Assembly (NCBI GenBank): GCA_020746875.1
Contig: JAGTJL010000023.1
Location: 186,001-250,000, forward strand
Reading direction: 5' to 3'
DNA length: 64,000 nucleotides
DNA from: Rhexocercosporidium sp. MPI-PUGE-AT-0058
Lineage: Eukaryota > Ascomycota > Leotiomycetes > Helotiales
Shown here in pieces: positions 1 to 12,965 of the stretch (within the stretch, counting starts at the first letter, position 1; each line of letters begins with the position of its first letter). Both the position numbers and the translations under genes were made by a program. The notes under the pieces are model-generated. The model made no database searches, was not told the origin of the DNA, and worked only from the letters and a program-made list of their open reading frames with translations.

Positions 1-673
1 TGTGGTGAGGTAGGGTCAACGTATCGGGGGATCGATGGGTAAGTGCATGGTAAGTCGCCTTGCGGAGGGAGGGGAAAGGAAGAAGAAGGATGTAGAGGAA
101 GGAGTGGAGGCAGAGGAAGCGGCCATGATGATGAAACGAATGAGCTGGCTATCTATCATACGTTACCTGGTTGAATGAATACCGTTGAATGGATACCGCG
201 TTTCTTGTGTACTCGAAGAGTAGGAAGAGGAGAGAGAGGACTCGCTTGGTTGGCATGTAATGAATCTCTTGCATTGCAAACTATCTAAACGTCTGTCTTC
301 CTATGGGTCTCTGTGTGTGTGGATGTTGGGAGGTAGGTAAGTAGGTAGCAGCCGAGAAATGCACGCGCGTGGAAATAACAAGCACCAACCAAACAATCTT
401 TTTTCGCCTCTCACTGCTAATTCAATTCGCCTCGATGCTTCCGGCAACCATTTGCTGTGAAAGGTCTTGCTATCTGTCAAATCCATCATGCTGAAAGTTC
501 ATCGCCGTCCACGTATCCATTAAGCGCCAGAAGAGGTATCGTTTCAAATAGGATGCTCAAGAATAAAGAGTCTAGGGAGCAGCGTGTTGCTGTGTGCTGT
601 GAGGGTCTGTCATCCGGGGTTGCTTCATCCTCAACCGGGTACACGTCTACGTTCGATCGAGTTCACCAGGACT
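1..673. other. Intergenic, no gene recognised
   Basis: This is the stretch downstream of the VPS1 stop codon. It probably holds the 3' UTR of that gene and flanking spacer. Reading frames here are short, lack family resemblance and overlap one another on both strands. Confidence 0.6.
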
Positions 674-3035
674 TTATTGGACTTGGCTGACAATCTCGCT
701 GGCACGTGATAGTGACTCGACCATCTGTTGACACTCCTTCCTCCTGCGAACAGTGTAGTCACTCTCCTTGAGGAGCTCATCAAGCGTGTCGGTTCGGTAC
801 ATGTTCTCGAGGAGTTCCCTTTGCATCTCATCCTTTGTGAACCTAGGACTTGTCAGCTGTGCACATTAATCGTATGCGGTTGGACTAACTGGACGAGGTT
901 GAGCATGATTGCTTTAGGCACCATATCAATCATCGTTCTTCTCACAATATTATAGTATGAGGAGATGAGAAGTTCTAGGCTTGTTAGTATGCATTTCGGG
1001 ATGTCCTAGCTTCGAGAACTTACTGATGACCTCGACCTCAATTCCTTCTCTTTCCGAAAGAGTTCCCGATGCCTTGAGTGTTGGAGGAGGGGCTTCCATT
1101 GCCGCCATCTTCTTCTTGTTCTTTGATGCGAAGAAACTTCCAAAGAACCCACCATTAGCATCTTCCCCGCCCATGCCGAGAGTTGGACTTGTTGTGCGGA
1201 CTGGGGTCGCTGATTGTGGCATCGGCTTGCCAGTCTTGGGATCGACTTGGACAGGCTTTGCTGAGCTGTGCTTCTCGTTGACAATTGCCATAGCCTGCTT
1301 GTGATTAGTAAATGTCATGCGAGAGCGGTTTGTATACATACCCTATGTCCATTTAAGAAGTCTGGATGACCAGTATTGATGTAGCATGATTCCATTGCAA
1401 CCAAATCCTTCACCAGCTTGTTCGTTGGGTCCATAACCTTCTTGAAAAAGGCAATGACGACCTGGTGGAACTTCTCCTTCAATCCTGGGTACCTTCGGAA
1501 AAGTTGCTTGCCAAGTAATTGGGTGAGAATTCGAACAAGCTCGTCATAGACCAAAGAAACACACTTCAAACTCGGCTCTTCCAAACGCTTGATTTGTTGC
1601 TTGACAATAAGTTCAAACGCAGTAGTTCCAACAAAAAGTGCTGGCGAAGATCCTGAAGAGTTGTACAGAATGGTTCTGATGTCGATATCCTTGACCTGGT
1701 CGAACGGATCTACAGCCTTTACACCGTTGGCATAAAGTTCGTGGAAAACAAAACTAATTCTGGCACCACCAGAAAGCTCGACACTTGACAATTCCGTGTT
1801 GTTTCCCTCCAAGACCGTTCTCCATTCATTGGAGAATTCCGTGATGATGTTGAGGACAATATTAGCGCTGTTTCCTAGCATCGAATCGCCCAAGCCTTGG
1901 AGTTCCGTGGAGTATTTCAACAATGAAGCTGAGATCCGTGCCTTGATATCCGGGAGAGTTTGCTTGATGTGCATCATCAAGATGAGGTTGAGCTTTCTGG
2001 CCAAGTAAGGAGTACCGCAGTATGAGCTTTTATTTCTGTATGCCTTGTGGTTCTCGAAGAAATTCTTCTCGTTCTCCAACGCAGCTATGATTGCCTTCTT
2101 GTTGTCGATATCCCTCTGTCCTCTGTTGACCACTGGCACATATCCTAATCTTAAAGGAATGATCCGTCCAGCCAGAATATCCACGACATCGGTTCCCTCA
2201 TCCATCAAATCGACCTTTGTGAGGACACCGATTGTTCTCTGACCTTCCGGGTCGACCTCTCGTGCAAGCTTCAAACCATCTGAGTTAGCCAAATCGGAAT
2301 TTGCTGGAGTGACAGCAAGGATGATGGCATTTGGTTTGCTGATCTGTTTCAACACCATCTCCTTGATTTGTCTCTCAATATCCCTGGGTTGATCGCCGAC
2401 TGGCACTTTCGTAAGACCGGGCAAATCGACGAGTGTAAGTGTGAGGACATTAGGGGAGTAGATTCGCAGGTTGATGGGGGCAGGTGAGATGCCGGCATTG
2501 CGTCCAGTCTTCGCTTCTGTCTCCTTCACAATCTCATCTCGGATCTTGTTGAAATCATAGAACTTCTGCCCAGGTATATGGAGGAACTCGCCCCACTCGT
2601 CCACGTTGGCTTCCTTATCGCCTCCCGCAATGAGGTCCTCGCTCTTGACACCATTTGTCTGCCCACTAGGCTGGCGATTGATGAGTTGCAGAACCAACGG
2701 CCGTCGAGTCACGATACCAGTACCTCGAGGTAAGCTATGCGTCCGTGTCAGTATCCTCTGCGCCAGGACCATCGGGACAAGTGGCAGCTTACAAGTCTCG
2801 CCCTACTATGTTCTCCAGCACCGAACTCTTTCCACTGGACTGACTGCCCACGACTACTATTTGCGGCAGATCGATAGGGTTCTGTACGCCGACGGTCGTG
2901 AAAACATCCTGAAGCTTGTTTACCAGCCTGCAGGGCGGGTTAGCACTCTGGCGCAAAACAAGGGGACAAGGACAATAAGGCTTCATACGTTATGAGACCG
3001 GGGTCCGAGATACCGCCCTGCGCGGCCACAGCCAT
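674..3035 (-). CDS. VPS1: Vacuolar protein sorting dynamin-related GTPase Vps1
   Basis: Dynamin-family GTPase that assembles on late Golgi, endosomal and peroxisomal membranes and drives fission for vacuolar sorting and peroxisome division. Six exons (2989-3035, 2793-2927, 1342-2734, 1024-1294, 890-974, 674-842) join to 699 residues, the normal length. Introns are 47-61 bp with GT-AG ends and CTAAC-like branch sites. Visible motifs: P-loop GSQSSGKS at residues 43-50, switch region [13 protein letters not shown]3 DLPG near residue 160, G4 TKVD near 230, then the middle/stalk domain and a C-terminal GTPase effector domain ending in EIVSQVQ. The [14 protein letters not shown] and [13 protein letters not shown] stretches match Vps1 rather than the mitochondrial paralogue Dnm1. 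The start was chosen because [15 protein letters not shown] precedes [13 protein letters not shown], the usual Vps1 N-terminus. No lesion is seen. Confidence 0.96.
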
Positions 3036-4193
3036 CTTGAAATCGTTTGCGGGTATTACTTGGGAGGTTTGCGATGCGTTGAGCTTTGGAGGGAGTTGTT
3101 GTTGTAGCTGTGTTGAAGAATTATATGTGTGTTGTTGACAGCGGGCTCGTGGAGTTTCTTGGTTGTTGGACGTGCTGCTGCAGGAGCATACGCAACTTTG
3201 GCGCGGCTCGTTTGGGCTCGGGAGTGTGGCTAAGGCTGGTTGACAGGGGGGTGCACCGCCACAGACCTTCGAGACACTTCCTTGAGCTGGAGGACCAGGG
3301 GGGGCGAGGACTTCGACTGTGTGTGTGGGTGAGACTCTGTAAACGATACAATCACAAGATCTTACCAAGGACTTTCATACTTTGTAAGTTTTATTCTCTT
3401 CAATCTTCTCTTGAATCGGAAATACAGATATAAATTCAGCTCGTATTGTACACCCGTGATGCGCTTCTGAATCTGAGTTTGAGTGCGGCAGCCGCTTTTG
3501 CCAACTCATGATCGGGTCAGAAGATGGGGGGTAAATATACCTATCATCGCAGACCGGAAATTTCCCAATCATTAGATGCCTAGCTAAAGCCTCGCCTCTA
3601 GGTGAACACACTTTCAATCTTTACTACTCCTCAGACGTCTTACAATCTGAGCTTACGACTCTGAACGCGTCTGCTCTCCGCTCCAGGCTCCGATATAAAA
3701 GTCGAGCACGTGAGTGTACAGAACCTGCACCACAGAAGTGAGATCCAGGTCTTGACACCCTTCGGAATAAGAAGTCATTCTGTCTTACCTGCTCATTATT
3801 GGTGCCTAGAATTCTTCTCATCTACCTAGGTAGGTACCGGACAGTACCGAATCACCTCAATCAACCGATGCCAGTCTGAGCACAATACATGTTACTTGTC
3901 TCACAACATACGAAACACGAATACCTCGTTCACTATTCCCGATTGAGACTTTGGCTGTACAGGCACATCTGGATTGGTCTGTTTGTGGTCAGCTTTCTTG
4001 AACTCTCTCTATTATTGGCCCTTCACCCTGTCGCTCGGCACCTACCCCAAACCAAAACACTATCAACAATCCGAAGCGATCACATCAACACAACCGGTGA
4101 ACCTCAACCTCCAGTCTCGCCCATCACCCTACCCTACCACCCTAAGCATTACGCCAACTTCGCATCCACGCCACCACTCACTCCCACCTCAAA
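3036..4193. promoter_or_regulatory. Divergent intergenic between VPS1 and ribokinase
   Basis: About 1.16 kb separates the two divergently transcribed genes, so it must contain both promoters. The last ~300 bp before the ribokinase ATG are rich in CA/CT tracts, as is common in 5' leaders of filamentous fungi. I see no coding region that makes sense. Confidence 0.5.
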
Positions 4194-5379
4194 ATGTCTC
4201 CTAAAAGCATAACCGTAATCGGCTCCCTCAACACCGACCTCGTCAGCGTAACCGCCCGTGTCCCCTCCGGCGGCGAGACCCTAACAGGAACATCATTCCA
4301 CACCGGAGCCGGTGGGAAAGGAGCCAATCAAGCCGTGGCTGCTGCTCGGATGTCAAGAGCGAATCCTCACAAATCCTCGGCTACGACTTCAGAACGTCCA
4401 GATGGTGAAAACACGGATGTCGATATCGTAGTCAAGATGGTAGGAGCCGTAGGAAACGACGAGTTCGGACCGAAGCTCATTGCCGGTATGAAAGAAGATG
4501 GGATTGATGTCTCTGGGATTGAAGTGGTGGAGGAGCAACCTACTGGTGTTGCGGTTATCATCGTCGAGGTATGTCTCTTCTCTCATCTCCCAATTCCTAC
4601 CAACACGCCTAAACCAAACACAAAAACAACAAACAACTGACCGAAAACCCCAGTCAACCACAGGCGAAAACCGCATCCTCCTCAACCCCGGCGCGAACTC
4701 CACTCTCCTACCCACCTCCTTCCTCCCCTTGCCCTCCCCCTCTCCCAATTCCCATTCCCACTTCAACCCGCCCCCCTCCCTCCTCATCCTCCAACTCGAG
4801 ATCCCCCTCCCCACGCTCCTCCAAATAATCACCACCGCCTCCCTCACACAACCACCAACACCCATCCTCCTCAACCCCGCCCCCGCCGTCCCCCTCCCAG
4901 AGTCCATCTACCCCTCCATCACGCACCTAATCCTCAACGAGAGCGAAGCCGCCTTACTGACGAATCGGACGGTCGAGGAGGTCGAGGAGCAGGATTTTCA
5001 ATGGGCGAACGTGGCGGGCGAGTTCATTGGGAGGGGAGTGCGAAACGTGGTTATCACGCTCGGTTCAAAGGGTGCGTTTTGGGCTTCTTCATCAACTGGA
5101 ACGGGCTTTTCTACAGCAAATACGCCGATTTGGAAGAGTGGTTTCGTGCCAGCCCTAAAGGTCGACAAGGTTGTCGATACCACCGCCGCGGGCGATACCT
5201 TCGTAGGCGCTTATGCCGTTGCTGTTGTTCGAGCTGGCACTAGCACTGGTACCGGAGGCGGTGGAGAAGGGGAGGGGTTGGATCTCGAGAGCGTGGTCCG
5301 CTGGGCTTGTAAGGCTAGTGCGAGGACGGTGCAGAAGGAGGGGGCGCAGAGTAGTATTCCGTGGGCGGATGAGGTTTAG
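4194..5379 (+). CDS. RBK1: Ribokinase (PfkB family)
   Basis: Phosphorylates D-ribose to ribose-5-phosphate in the cytosol, feeding the pentose phosphate and nucleotide pathways. Two exons (4194-4568, 4654-5379), separated by an 85-bp GT-AG intron with a CTGAC branch site, give 366 residues. PfkB signature 1 is visible as GAGGKGANQAVAAAR near residues 38-52. Signature 2, DTTAAGDTFVGAY, lies near 300-312, with the second Asp as the expected catalytic base. The middle of the protein (about residues 140-160) carries a Pro/Ser-rich loop after LLNPGAN that is longer than in yeast or bacterial enzymes. The ATG lies directly before the beta-strand SITVIGSLNTD, so the start is secure. It converges with the downstream WD-repeat gene. 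Confidence 0.93.
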
Positions 5380-6435
5380 AATTCCTAATAGCGGGGGAGG
5401 GAAGGGGGTGCATGGGGGAGCGACTTCGATGGCAATATCGAGCTCGGCTTTGTATCGTTATCGGCATTTGCGTTCCGGTGGTGGTTTTGCAGCCATCGAA
5501 GATTGAAGACAAGATGAGATGGGTTAGGAGCATAAGATTACATGCTTTGCCTTGCATTGTGTTGCATTGCATTGATACATGCAGTCATGGTAGATTAAAA
5601 AATATCCAAAAGAGTTGCCTTTGCCAAGAAATTTACAAAAATGTCCAAGATACGACCAATACACCGTAACTTACTCCAAAGCCAGAGCATTGCTCGCTTC
5701 GTCTTGTTCACATGCCTCTTCTCATTGCAAAGTGACACGCGGTAAAAGGAAAGGGCAAAATTTCGGGTTCAAAGTCTTATAAACTCAGTGCAACTAATTA
5801 GTTACAAGCAGGTAGGTATGTAGATAGGCCAGTAAGTGAGTCACTCAGAGGAGAGAGAAGAAAAGTCCTCCCCTCCACCTCATTTGCAAGTACTGGTCCA
5901 TGTCCACCCGCCCTACTCCCCACACTTCCATTCAAGTGCCAGTTCAGTCCCAGCCGCAGGTTTGCCCCGGCCTTGATTGAAGGAAGGAGAACTGCAAAAT
6001 CCAGACAGGCAACCTCTAATCCATCTAACAAACATCGCAACTAAAAGGGACGAGGAGAATGCGAAAGCATCGACCAACGAGAAGAAATCATGCGCGAGAG
6101 GAACGAAGTCCGAAACGCCAATCCCAATCCGATCCGATCCGACCCGAGTCCAAGTTGCACCGTTGCTGTGATATAAAGATGTGAATTTGATGTGTGATGT
6201 GATGAGAGGCCCGAGCCGTGTACTCCAAACAAATGCCGGATCCGATCCTCCAAATGCTCCTCTTCCGTCTGCCTGCCTGCCTTTCTGTGTTTATATTGAT
6301 CTGCTAGCCGCCGCCGATGTATGCCATGATGCTTGATTGATTTGATTGATGTGTCGAGTCGTGTCGCGTTATCCAGTCTTCCCTTGCGCCGAACAGATGC
6401 TGTTGAAAATTCAGTGAGTGGTTGATGAGATGATG
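5380..6435. other. Intergenic between convergent genes
   Basis: This holds the 3' flanks of ribokinase and of the Gid7-like gene. Only short overlapping frames without family resemblance are present. Confidence 0.55.
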
Positions 6436-8840
6436 TTAGCGGCCGTTCGAGTGACGTTGAGACCCGTTCGACATCCTCTTTTCTAAATGGTCGACATCCG
6501 CCCATCTATTTGAAGTCAGTAACTGGGTCATGAACAATTGAAGGGGCACCATACATTCGGACTTTGGCATCATCGCCAACGGTAGCGAACATGGACGGAT
6601 TATTGGGACTCCAAGATACGGAATTGCAGGATGCTTTGCCGTGCCCTTCCAGTCTCTCGATCAGCTGGCCAGTTTCCTTGTGCCAGATGAAGACATGGCC
6701 CTCTGTTTCAAGTCAGTAAAGTCGCGTTGAACAGGATTTCGGAATACCTTACCTTCGCTTCCAAAAATCACAAAGCTTTCGTTGGCACCTCCATATGTTG
6801 CCCGAATAACGAAATTGCCACCCTTGACTCCAGATTTGAATGAACGAACAGTTGCCTGGGTATCTAAATCCAACATTTGAGCCTCGCCATCGGTTTTGTT
6901 GACTAGTAAATAACGTGAATTTTGACTGATGCTGACAGAGGTCATAGTGACTTTCATATCCAATTCGTACTCCAGTTCTCGAGTGACGAAATTGTAGATG
7001 TGGAGATGCGTCTCGTTGTCCATAGCGACTAGGTAATGCCCATTTGGTGAAACCGCAACGTCTTGTATTCGATGATTTCGGCCCCAGTCGTAAATCATGT
7101 CCCCGTGAAGGTTCCATTGACTGAGGTTTCGCTCCTTATCAAGACACCCTATCACGAACGTTTGGCCATCTGGAGCCCAGACACAACTGCTCACAGGCTC
7201 TCCAAAGCGAGACAATTGTTTCAGGATTTGCCCAGTCTAGAAGAAATTAGTCGACCAACGCCATGGACTTTGCACAAAACTTACGTGAGTATCCCAAAGG
7301 ATCGCAAAATGATCTCTCCCACACGTGACAATCATAGAATCATCAGGACTCCAGGATATCGAAGCAATTCCGGCTTCTGACGTTGCGAGGTTTTGAACAA
7401 CATCAAAGCTCCCCACTTCATAAATGAGACAAGTCCCGTCTTTCCCACAACTTGCTAGGCGGTCCCCGTGGTTCGAAAACTTGACTTGCCACACCTCACC
7501 GGTATGCTTATCGAGTTCAAGGACAGTATGTAAAGGAAAGTGACTTCGATCACATGCGTGGTCTTGGTATAACGACGGGGACGCCGAGGTGTTGTGGTAG
7601 AGACAGTTGTCTATCTGGTTCCTTTTCACTTGGTTCAGTAACACCGCTAACCGATGTTCCGGTAACATCACCGAGGGTGAGATGCATTCTGATGAAGACT
7701 TAGCTTAGCTAACTGTACTAGAAAGAGATGAGACTTACTGGACAGCTCGGACAGTAGGTGATGGCGCGAATGGCCCTCAGCCCCATCCCACTCTGCTTTG
7801 CTTTTTAGATCTTCAGTTGATTGGCACATTAGTAAGCTAGAAATGTTAGCCATATCCATGGGAAGACATATGTGATGTTTACCTTGAAAGGAAGTGAAGT
7901 TTCCCAGTATCTTGATACAAAGGTGTGAGCTCCAAACGAAGTACCATCAAAGCTCTCCCTGTATCCCGTTGTTCAAGCAGTTCGAGGAACTTCTGTTGCC
8001 TTAACCAGAAGCGCATAACATTTCTGTCAACGCCTTCTTGTAGAACCAAGCCATCCCCATCAATACTGACTCCTCCATCTTCTAGCGACCCGCCAAACAG
8101 CAGACTTTCTGCTTGCGACCACTCTCCTGCCAGAACAGCATTTCTGAATTTGGCAACTGTTGGGCTTTCCAGGTTGAAACCACTCTCTTGACTCAAACTT
8201 GATGCAGCGGAGTTGTACCCCAAGTCCGTCAAAGACTGAATCAGTATCCTTGTCACTTCTTCTCGATCATGGCCAAAATATGTTGGCCTCTGCTTCCCAC
8301 TTGCATGCCCATTCGTATTCGACCCGTTCATTGCTGCCGAAGAGCGCCGTGTGCCGTTCGCAGAGTTCGAGAGTGCAGCTTTATGCAGGGTGGAAGGCCC
8401 CGACCCATTTGAGAATGGCCTCGAGGTCCCATTTGAGCTATTGGTTTCGCCCTCTAATCTCATCCTAGTTCCCTGACGTCTTCGTTTTGCTCGATGGTCG
8501 TTATTAGTCGACTGGGCGATCGCTGAGCCCACTGGACCCTGTTGTATGCCTTCTTCCTCCTCCGAATCTGCAGAACTGTCCCGCTGTCGGCGACCGAGCA
8601 CTTGGGGTACTTGAGAAGGGAGGAGATCGGGAGACCCTGTTGCGGACGTGCTAGCAGACGAGCTCGAGTACTGCTGTGAGGCTTGTTGTATGTGTTGGTT
8701 TTGTGGAGTTGGGGCAGAGAGTGTTGTGCTGGAAGGTGGGAGGGGGGTTGTCGGGGTGGATGGGTCGTCGGTGATGGATGGGGATATAGAAGGTTGGCGA
8801 TCGTCAGCCAGGACGACTTCTGCGGGAGTGCCGCTGGTCG
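6436..8840 (-). CDS. GID7: GID/CTLH ubiquitin ligase subunit, Gid7/WDR26-like WD-repeat protein
   Basis: Likely scaffold subunit of the GID/CTLH E3 ubiquitin ligase, which degrades gluconeogenic enzymes when glucose returns. Exons 7883-8840, 7739-7836, 7285-7688, 6753-7236, 6555-6702 and 6436-6505 are joined by 46-50 bp introns. Order: a Ser/Asn-rich disordered N-terminus with an acidic patch (DSEEEEG) and a basic cluster (KRRRQG); a LisH segment (REEVTRILIQSLTDLGYNSA); a CTLH region (WLRQQKFLELLEQRDTGRAL); then a WD40 propeller (LASCGKDGTCLIYE, SWSPDDSMIVTCGRD, FATVGDDAKVRIW). The VRIW near the end only forms when the last 49-bp intron is removed. The true start is not settled. The frame is open back to a plausible acceptor at 8841-8842 and contains no ATG before MRLEGE, so a small upstream exon in 8.9-9.5 kb is likely. 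The coordinate given is the 5' end of the visible frame, about 719 codons. Confidence 0.88.
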
Positions 8841-10773
8841 CTGGGGTATGTTAAAGGCGTATCTGAAGACTCGATATCCAGATACGATCGTCGTAAAAAT
8901 GCGTGGTCGTGAGCTGGCGGGTGCAATGTAATTGTAGATGTTGTGGTTCGAGACGATGGAAGTAAGTGCTCCGTTGTGTTGTACCGTGCTCTGTTGCCGC
9001 TTGGAGCTTTGACTAGCTGGCGCGAGTGGACGACAAGCTCAGTCAGAAGGGATGTGGACACCAAGCAGTACTGTATCCAGAGCTCGATCAGTTGCGCGGG
9101 CGAGGGTGCAGGTGGTCATTCTCTCGAGGGAAGAGGAGGAGAGGGAAGCACTGAGTCGGGGGGGAGCCGTCGTCGAGTGAGAAACGTCAAGTCGTTCGGT
9201 CGGTCGATACAGGTCGTCGGCTACAGGACCGGGGTTGGGGGGTCGGGGGGTCGGGAGTGTGCTGCTGGTACGTCCCGTTCAGTGGACCGGACCTCAGAAT
9301 CCAGCGCTGCGGTTGGCTGTGCGGCATGAGAAGGGGGGAGGGAGGATGCTGCTGAGTTATCTGAACCAGCAGCCATGTGATGATGAAATGGATTTGGGAA
9401 CAACAGCATATCATGGGGCGATATGCAGTAGTCTTATCCGATGCGGGCATTTCTACTCCCATGATCCAAAGACAGGTAATTGGGAATCACATGTGAATTT
9501 AGAATGGTATTTCTGGAACATACTGTTGAATACCACCTAATCACACACAATACCCGGCTGGTGAGAGAAGGAAGGATGTTGAGGAGTGGCGGGGAAGCTA
9601 CGATAAGTGATTGAGTGGGATGAAGGCGGCCCGTATCAAGTCATCATGTCTGATTCACAGTATCCAAGCTGGGAAAGCAGAGGCATGTAATAACTAACTC
9701 TGACGAGTGCTGTCATCTCATTCTTAAGAGTATATACTGGTTTAAAAAGGCATTGGAACATGGTTGTGGATCTTGCCTTGTTCTTGTGAAACTGTGCTTG
9801 GGAGCGAAGAAGTGAGGAAGGAATCTCTTATCGCCCAGCCACCACGGAGGCTTGTAATTACTGTACTGTCAGCAAAGCTTCGAAAAGGAATCGCAATTCA
9901 ATATGCCCTACCATAACACATAGCTTACGCGAAATCATTCGGGGTTTAAGAGGATATACGCAACAGCTTTCTCCTGAGTTCTTGTATTTCTTAACAGCAT
10001 TTGCGGAGAATTTCTAGAGCCAATACCGCCGACAAGAGAACCAACGTACTTTGGTCACAAGGCTTGTGATACCAAGAAACTTGCAACTTCAAGAGAGGAT
10101 CAAGCAAGTCTCGTACTAAACTATATAGTAGTCTTTTCAGCTTGTGAGAAAGAATCCTTTCTTGAGTTTATCTCCTTCGGGCTTGAGCTTCAACCAGACA
10201 GATCAAAGAATTGTAACTGGTCCGAACGCCCTTCTCGCTCTTTCAGAGAAGAAGTCCGCTTAATACTGATCTCCCAACCTAATCAGTCTCCCTTGCACCC
10301 AGCTAGAATTTCTCTCGCTTTCCCTCGTTCTATCTTCAACTGCTCCCTTCCAAGCCTCAACTACTGCCTTTTTCTCGCTTAAGCTCTCCCCAGACATGGA
10401 AGAGGACGAGCAAGAACAAAGGCAAAGCCGAAGCCCAGCCCCCCATCATCCCGCACCTCTATCTTTCCATCAACCCTACCCACGTTGTCCCTCCTTGAAC
10501 AACCTCCTCTGCCAATTGAACCATTAGATCAAGTGACCGTTGATGAACGTTGGTTTTCGTCCCCGCCTGAAAGCCCGCCCGTCTCTGTACGACCTGATCC
10601 GTAATCGCAACATTGATAGCTTGTCGGTGGCCGTGCACCGCCGCCCTAGCCTTTCTCAAGAGCTTCAACCAGAGCTTCCTCCACTTCCACCATCACCCAG
10701 CTTCACCATCCCACCACCTCCAACTCCACGCACCCCTTCGCCGGTGCAAGTTGAAGACCAACAATTACCCAAG
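8841..10773. promoter_or_regulatory. Divergent promoter region, GID7 / VMA1
   Basis: About 1.9 kb lies between two divergent core genes. It should contain the missing first exon or 5' leader of the Gid7-like gene (candidate ATG at 9117-9119 on the minus strand) and a long C/T-rich 5' leader of VMA1 (about 10.26-10.77 kb). Upstream ATGs at about 10.40 and 10.54 kb precede the VMA1 start and could act as upstream reading frames. Confidence 0.45.
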
Positions 10774-12965
10774 ATGCCTCCAAAGAAGGCTGCAATCAAG
10801 GACGACGACGATGAGCAATATGGTAGGCTGCCTCTTCAAATAAACCTGCCACCACTCCAGCTAACGAGAGCTAACCAGGCACCATCTTCTCCGTCTCTGG
10901 GTATGCGAGCATCTCAATCGGCATGGCTTTGTCTTACTGATACTTGACAGGCCCGTCGTGGTGGCAGAGAACATGATTGGAGTTGCCATGTACGAATTGG
11001 TATGGATGGGATCCAGGCAGCAGAAGATTAGCACAGTCTCACATAGCTTCAGGTTCAAGTCGGACACGATAAACTCGTCGGCGAGGTCATTCGAATCGAG
11101 GCGGATAGAGCTTATATTCAAGTTTACGAGGAGACTGGTACGGCTTACTCAAGGATCTAGCTGGATGTTGCTAATGCTTGGAAGCTGGTGTAACCGTAGG
11201 AGACCCCGTTATTCGAACCGGAAAGCCTCTGTCTGTCGAATTGGGACCTGGATTGATGGAAACGATTTACGATGGTATTCAGCGACCCCTCGCAGAAATT
11301 GCCAAAACTTCGAACAGCATTTACATCCCCCGCGGTATTGCAGTCCCTGCATTGAACAGAGAGAAGGGCTGGGACTTCAAGCCATTGATGAAGGTTGGAG
11401 ACCACATCACTGGAGGAGATATCTGGGGTAGTGTCTATGAAAACTCCCTTTTGGACGACCACAAGATCATCCTGCAACCAAGAGCCCGGGGTACCATCAC
11501 TCGAATTGCCGAGAAGGGAACATACAAGGTCGACGAGAAGATTTTGGAGATTGAATTCGATGGCAAGAAGACTGAGCACAGCATGATGCACACCTGGCCC
11601 GTTCGTGTTCCTCGTCCAACAACCGAGAAGCTTGCCTCAGACAAGCCCTTTATCGTCGGTCAACGTGTCTTAGACGCCCTTTTCCCCTCTGTCCAAGGCG
11701 GTACCGTCGCTATTCCAGGTGCTTTCGGTTGTGGAAAGACTGTCATTTCTCAATCGGTCTCCAAGTTCTCCAACAGCGATGTTATCATCTACGTCGGATG
11801 TGGTGAGCGAGGGAACGAGATGGCTGAAGTCTTGATGGATTTCCCAGAACTTTCCATCGAGATTGATGGTCGCAAGGAGCACATCATGAAGCGTACCACT
11901 CTCATTGCCAATACTTCTAACATGCCTGTGGCTGCTCGTGAGGCGTCCATCTATACTGGAAGTATGTATTTTCTCATTTTGAAACACTCATGGTCCGGCA
12001 TTTGAGATCAGATCCTATGTCCTGATTCTGATCCATGACATTGAAAATTGTTTAAACTAACTTTTGTCAAGTCACAATAAGTGAATATTTCCGCGATCAG
12101 GGAAAGGATGTTGCCATGATGGCTGACTCTACCTCTCGATGGGCTGAGGCTCTTCGTGAACTGTCAGGTCGTTTGGGAGAAATGCCTGCTGATCAAGGTT
12201 TCCCCGCTTATCTCGGCGCAAAGCTTGCCAGTTTCTACGAGCGTGCTGGAAAGGTTCAAGCTCTCGGAAGTCCAAACCGTGAAGGAAGTGTCAGCATTGT
12301 CGGTGCCGTCAGTCCCCCAGGTGGTGATTTCTCAGATCCAGTCACAAGTTCCACCCTGGGTATTGTGCAGGTCTTTTGGGGTCTCGACAAGAAGTTGGCT
12401 CAGAGAAAGCATTTCCCTTCCATCAACACGGCTCTCAGTTACAGCAAGTACACCACTGTTCTCGACAAGTTCTACGAGAAAGACTTCCCCGAGTTCCCCA
12501 GACTCCGAGACCGTATCAAGCAACTTCTCACAGACTCTGAAGAATTGGACCAAGTTGTTCAACTGGTCGGAAAGTCTGCTCTTTCCGACCCCGATAAGAT
12601 CACACTTGATGTGGCTGGTCTGATCAAGGAAGATTTCTTGCAACAGAACGGTTACTCCGACTATGATCAATTCTGTCCTATCTGGAAGACCGAGTGGATG
12701 ATGAAGGCTATGATGGGTTTCCACGACGAGGCTCAGAAGGCTATTGCGCAAGGTGGTAATTGGAACAAGGTCCGAGAAGCAACTTCAGACATCCAGTCTC
12801 AGCTCCGAAGCATGAAGTTCGAGATCCCTGATGAAGGAGAGAAGGTTATTGTGAAGAAGGTATGTGTATCAAGACCCAATTGCCACGAGCTCTGCTAACG
12901 ATCTATAGTACGAGGACCTGATCCAAGCCATGACGGACAAGTTTGCTTCGGTCACTGACGAGTAA
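10774..12965 (+). CDS. VMA1: V-type proton ATPase catalytic subunit A
   Basis: ATP-hydrolysing subunit of the V1 sector that acidifies vacuoles and endosomes. Seven exons (10774-10822, 10879-10900, 10951-10999, 11053-11137, 11185-11961, 12072-12859, 12909-12965) make 608 residues, the standard length. Exon 2 is only 22 bp. Visible: N-terminal beta-barrel ([17 protein letters not shown]), the non-homologous insert, the P-loop GAFGCGKTV near residues 247-255, the catalytic region [30 protein letters not shown] across the fifth intron, and [15 protein letters not shown]. Yeast VMA1 carries an intein in the segment just after the P-loop; here the host protein is continuous with no intein. The start [17 protein letters not shown] fits the family and the acidic lead-in. 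No lesion. Confidence 0.97.

Noticed and set aside
3889..4212. Frame overlapping the ribokinase start
   Set aside because: Different frame from RBK1, runs through the C/T-rich leader; no evidence of translation.
11700..11960. Possible VMA1 intein, as in yeast
   Set aside because: The P-loop region and downstream sequence are continuous at normal length; no insert or homing-endonuclease motifs.
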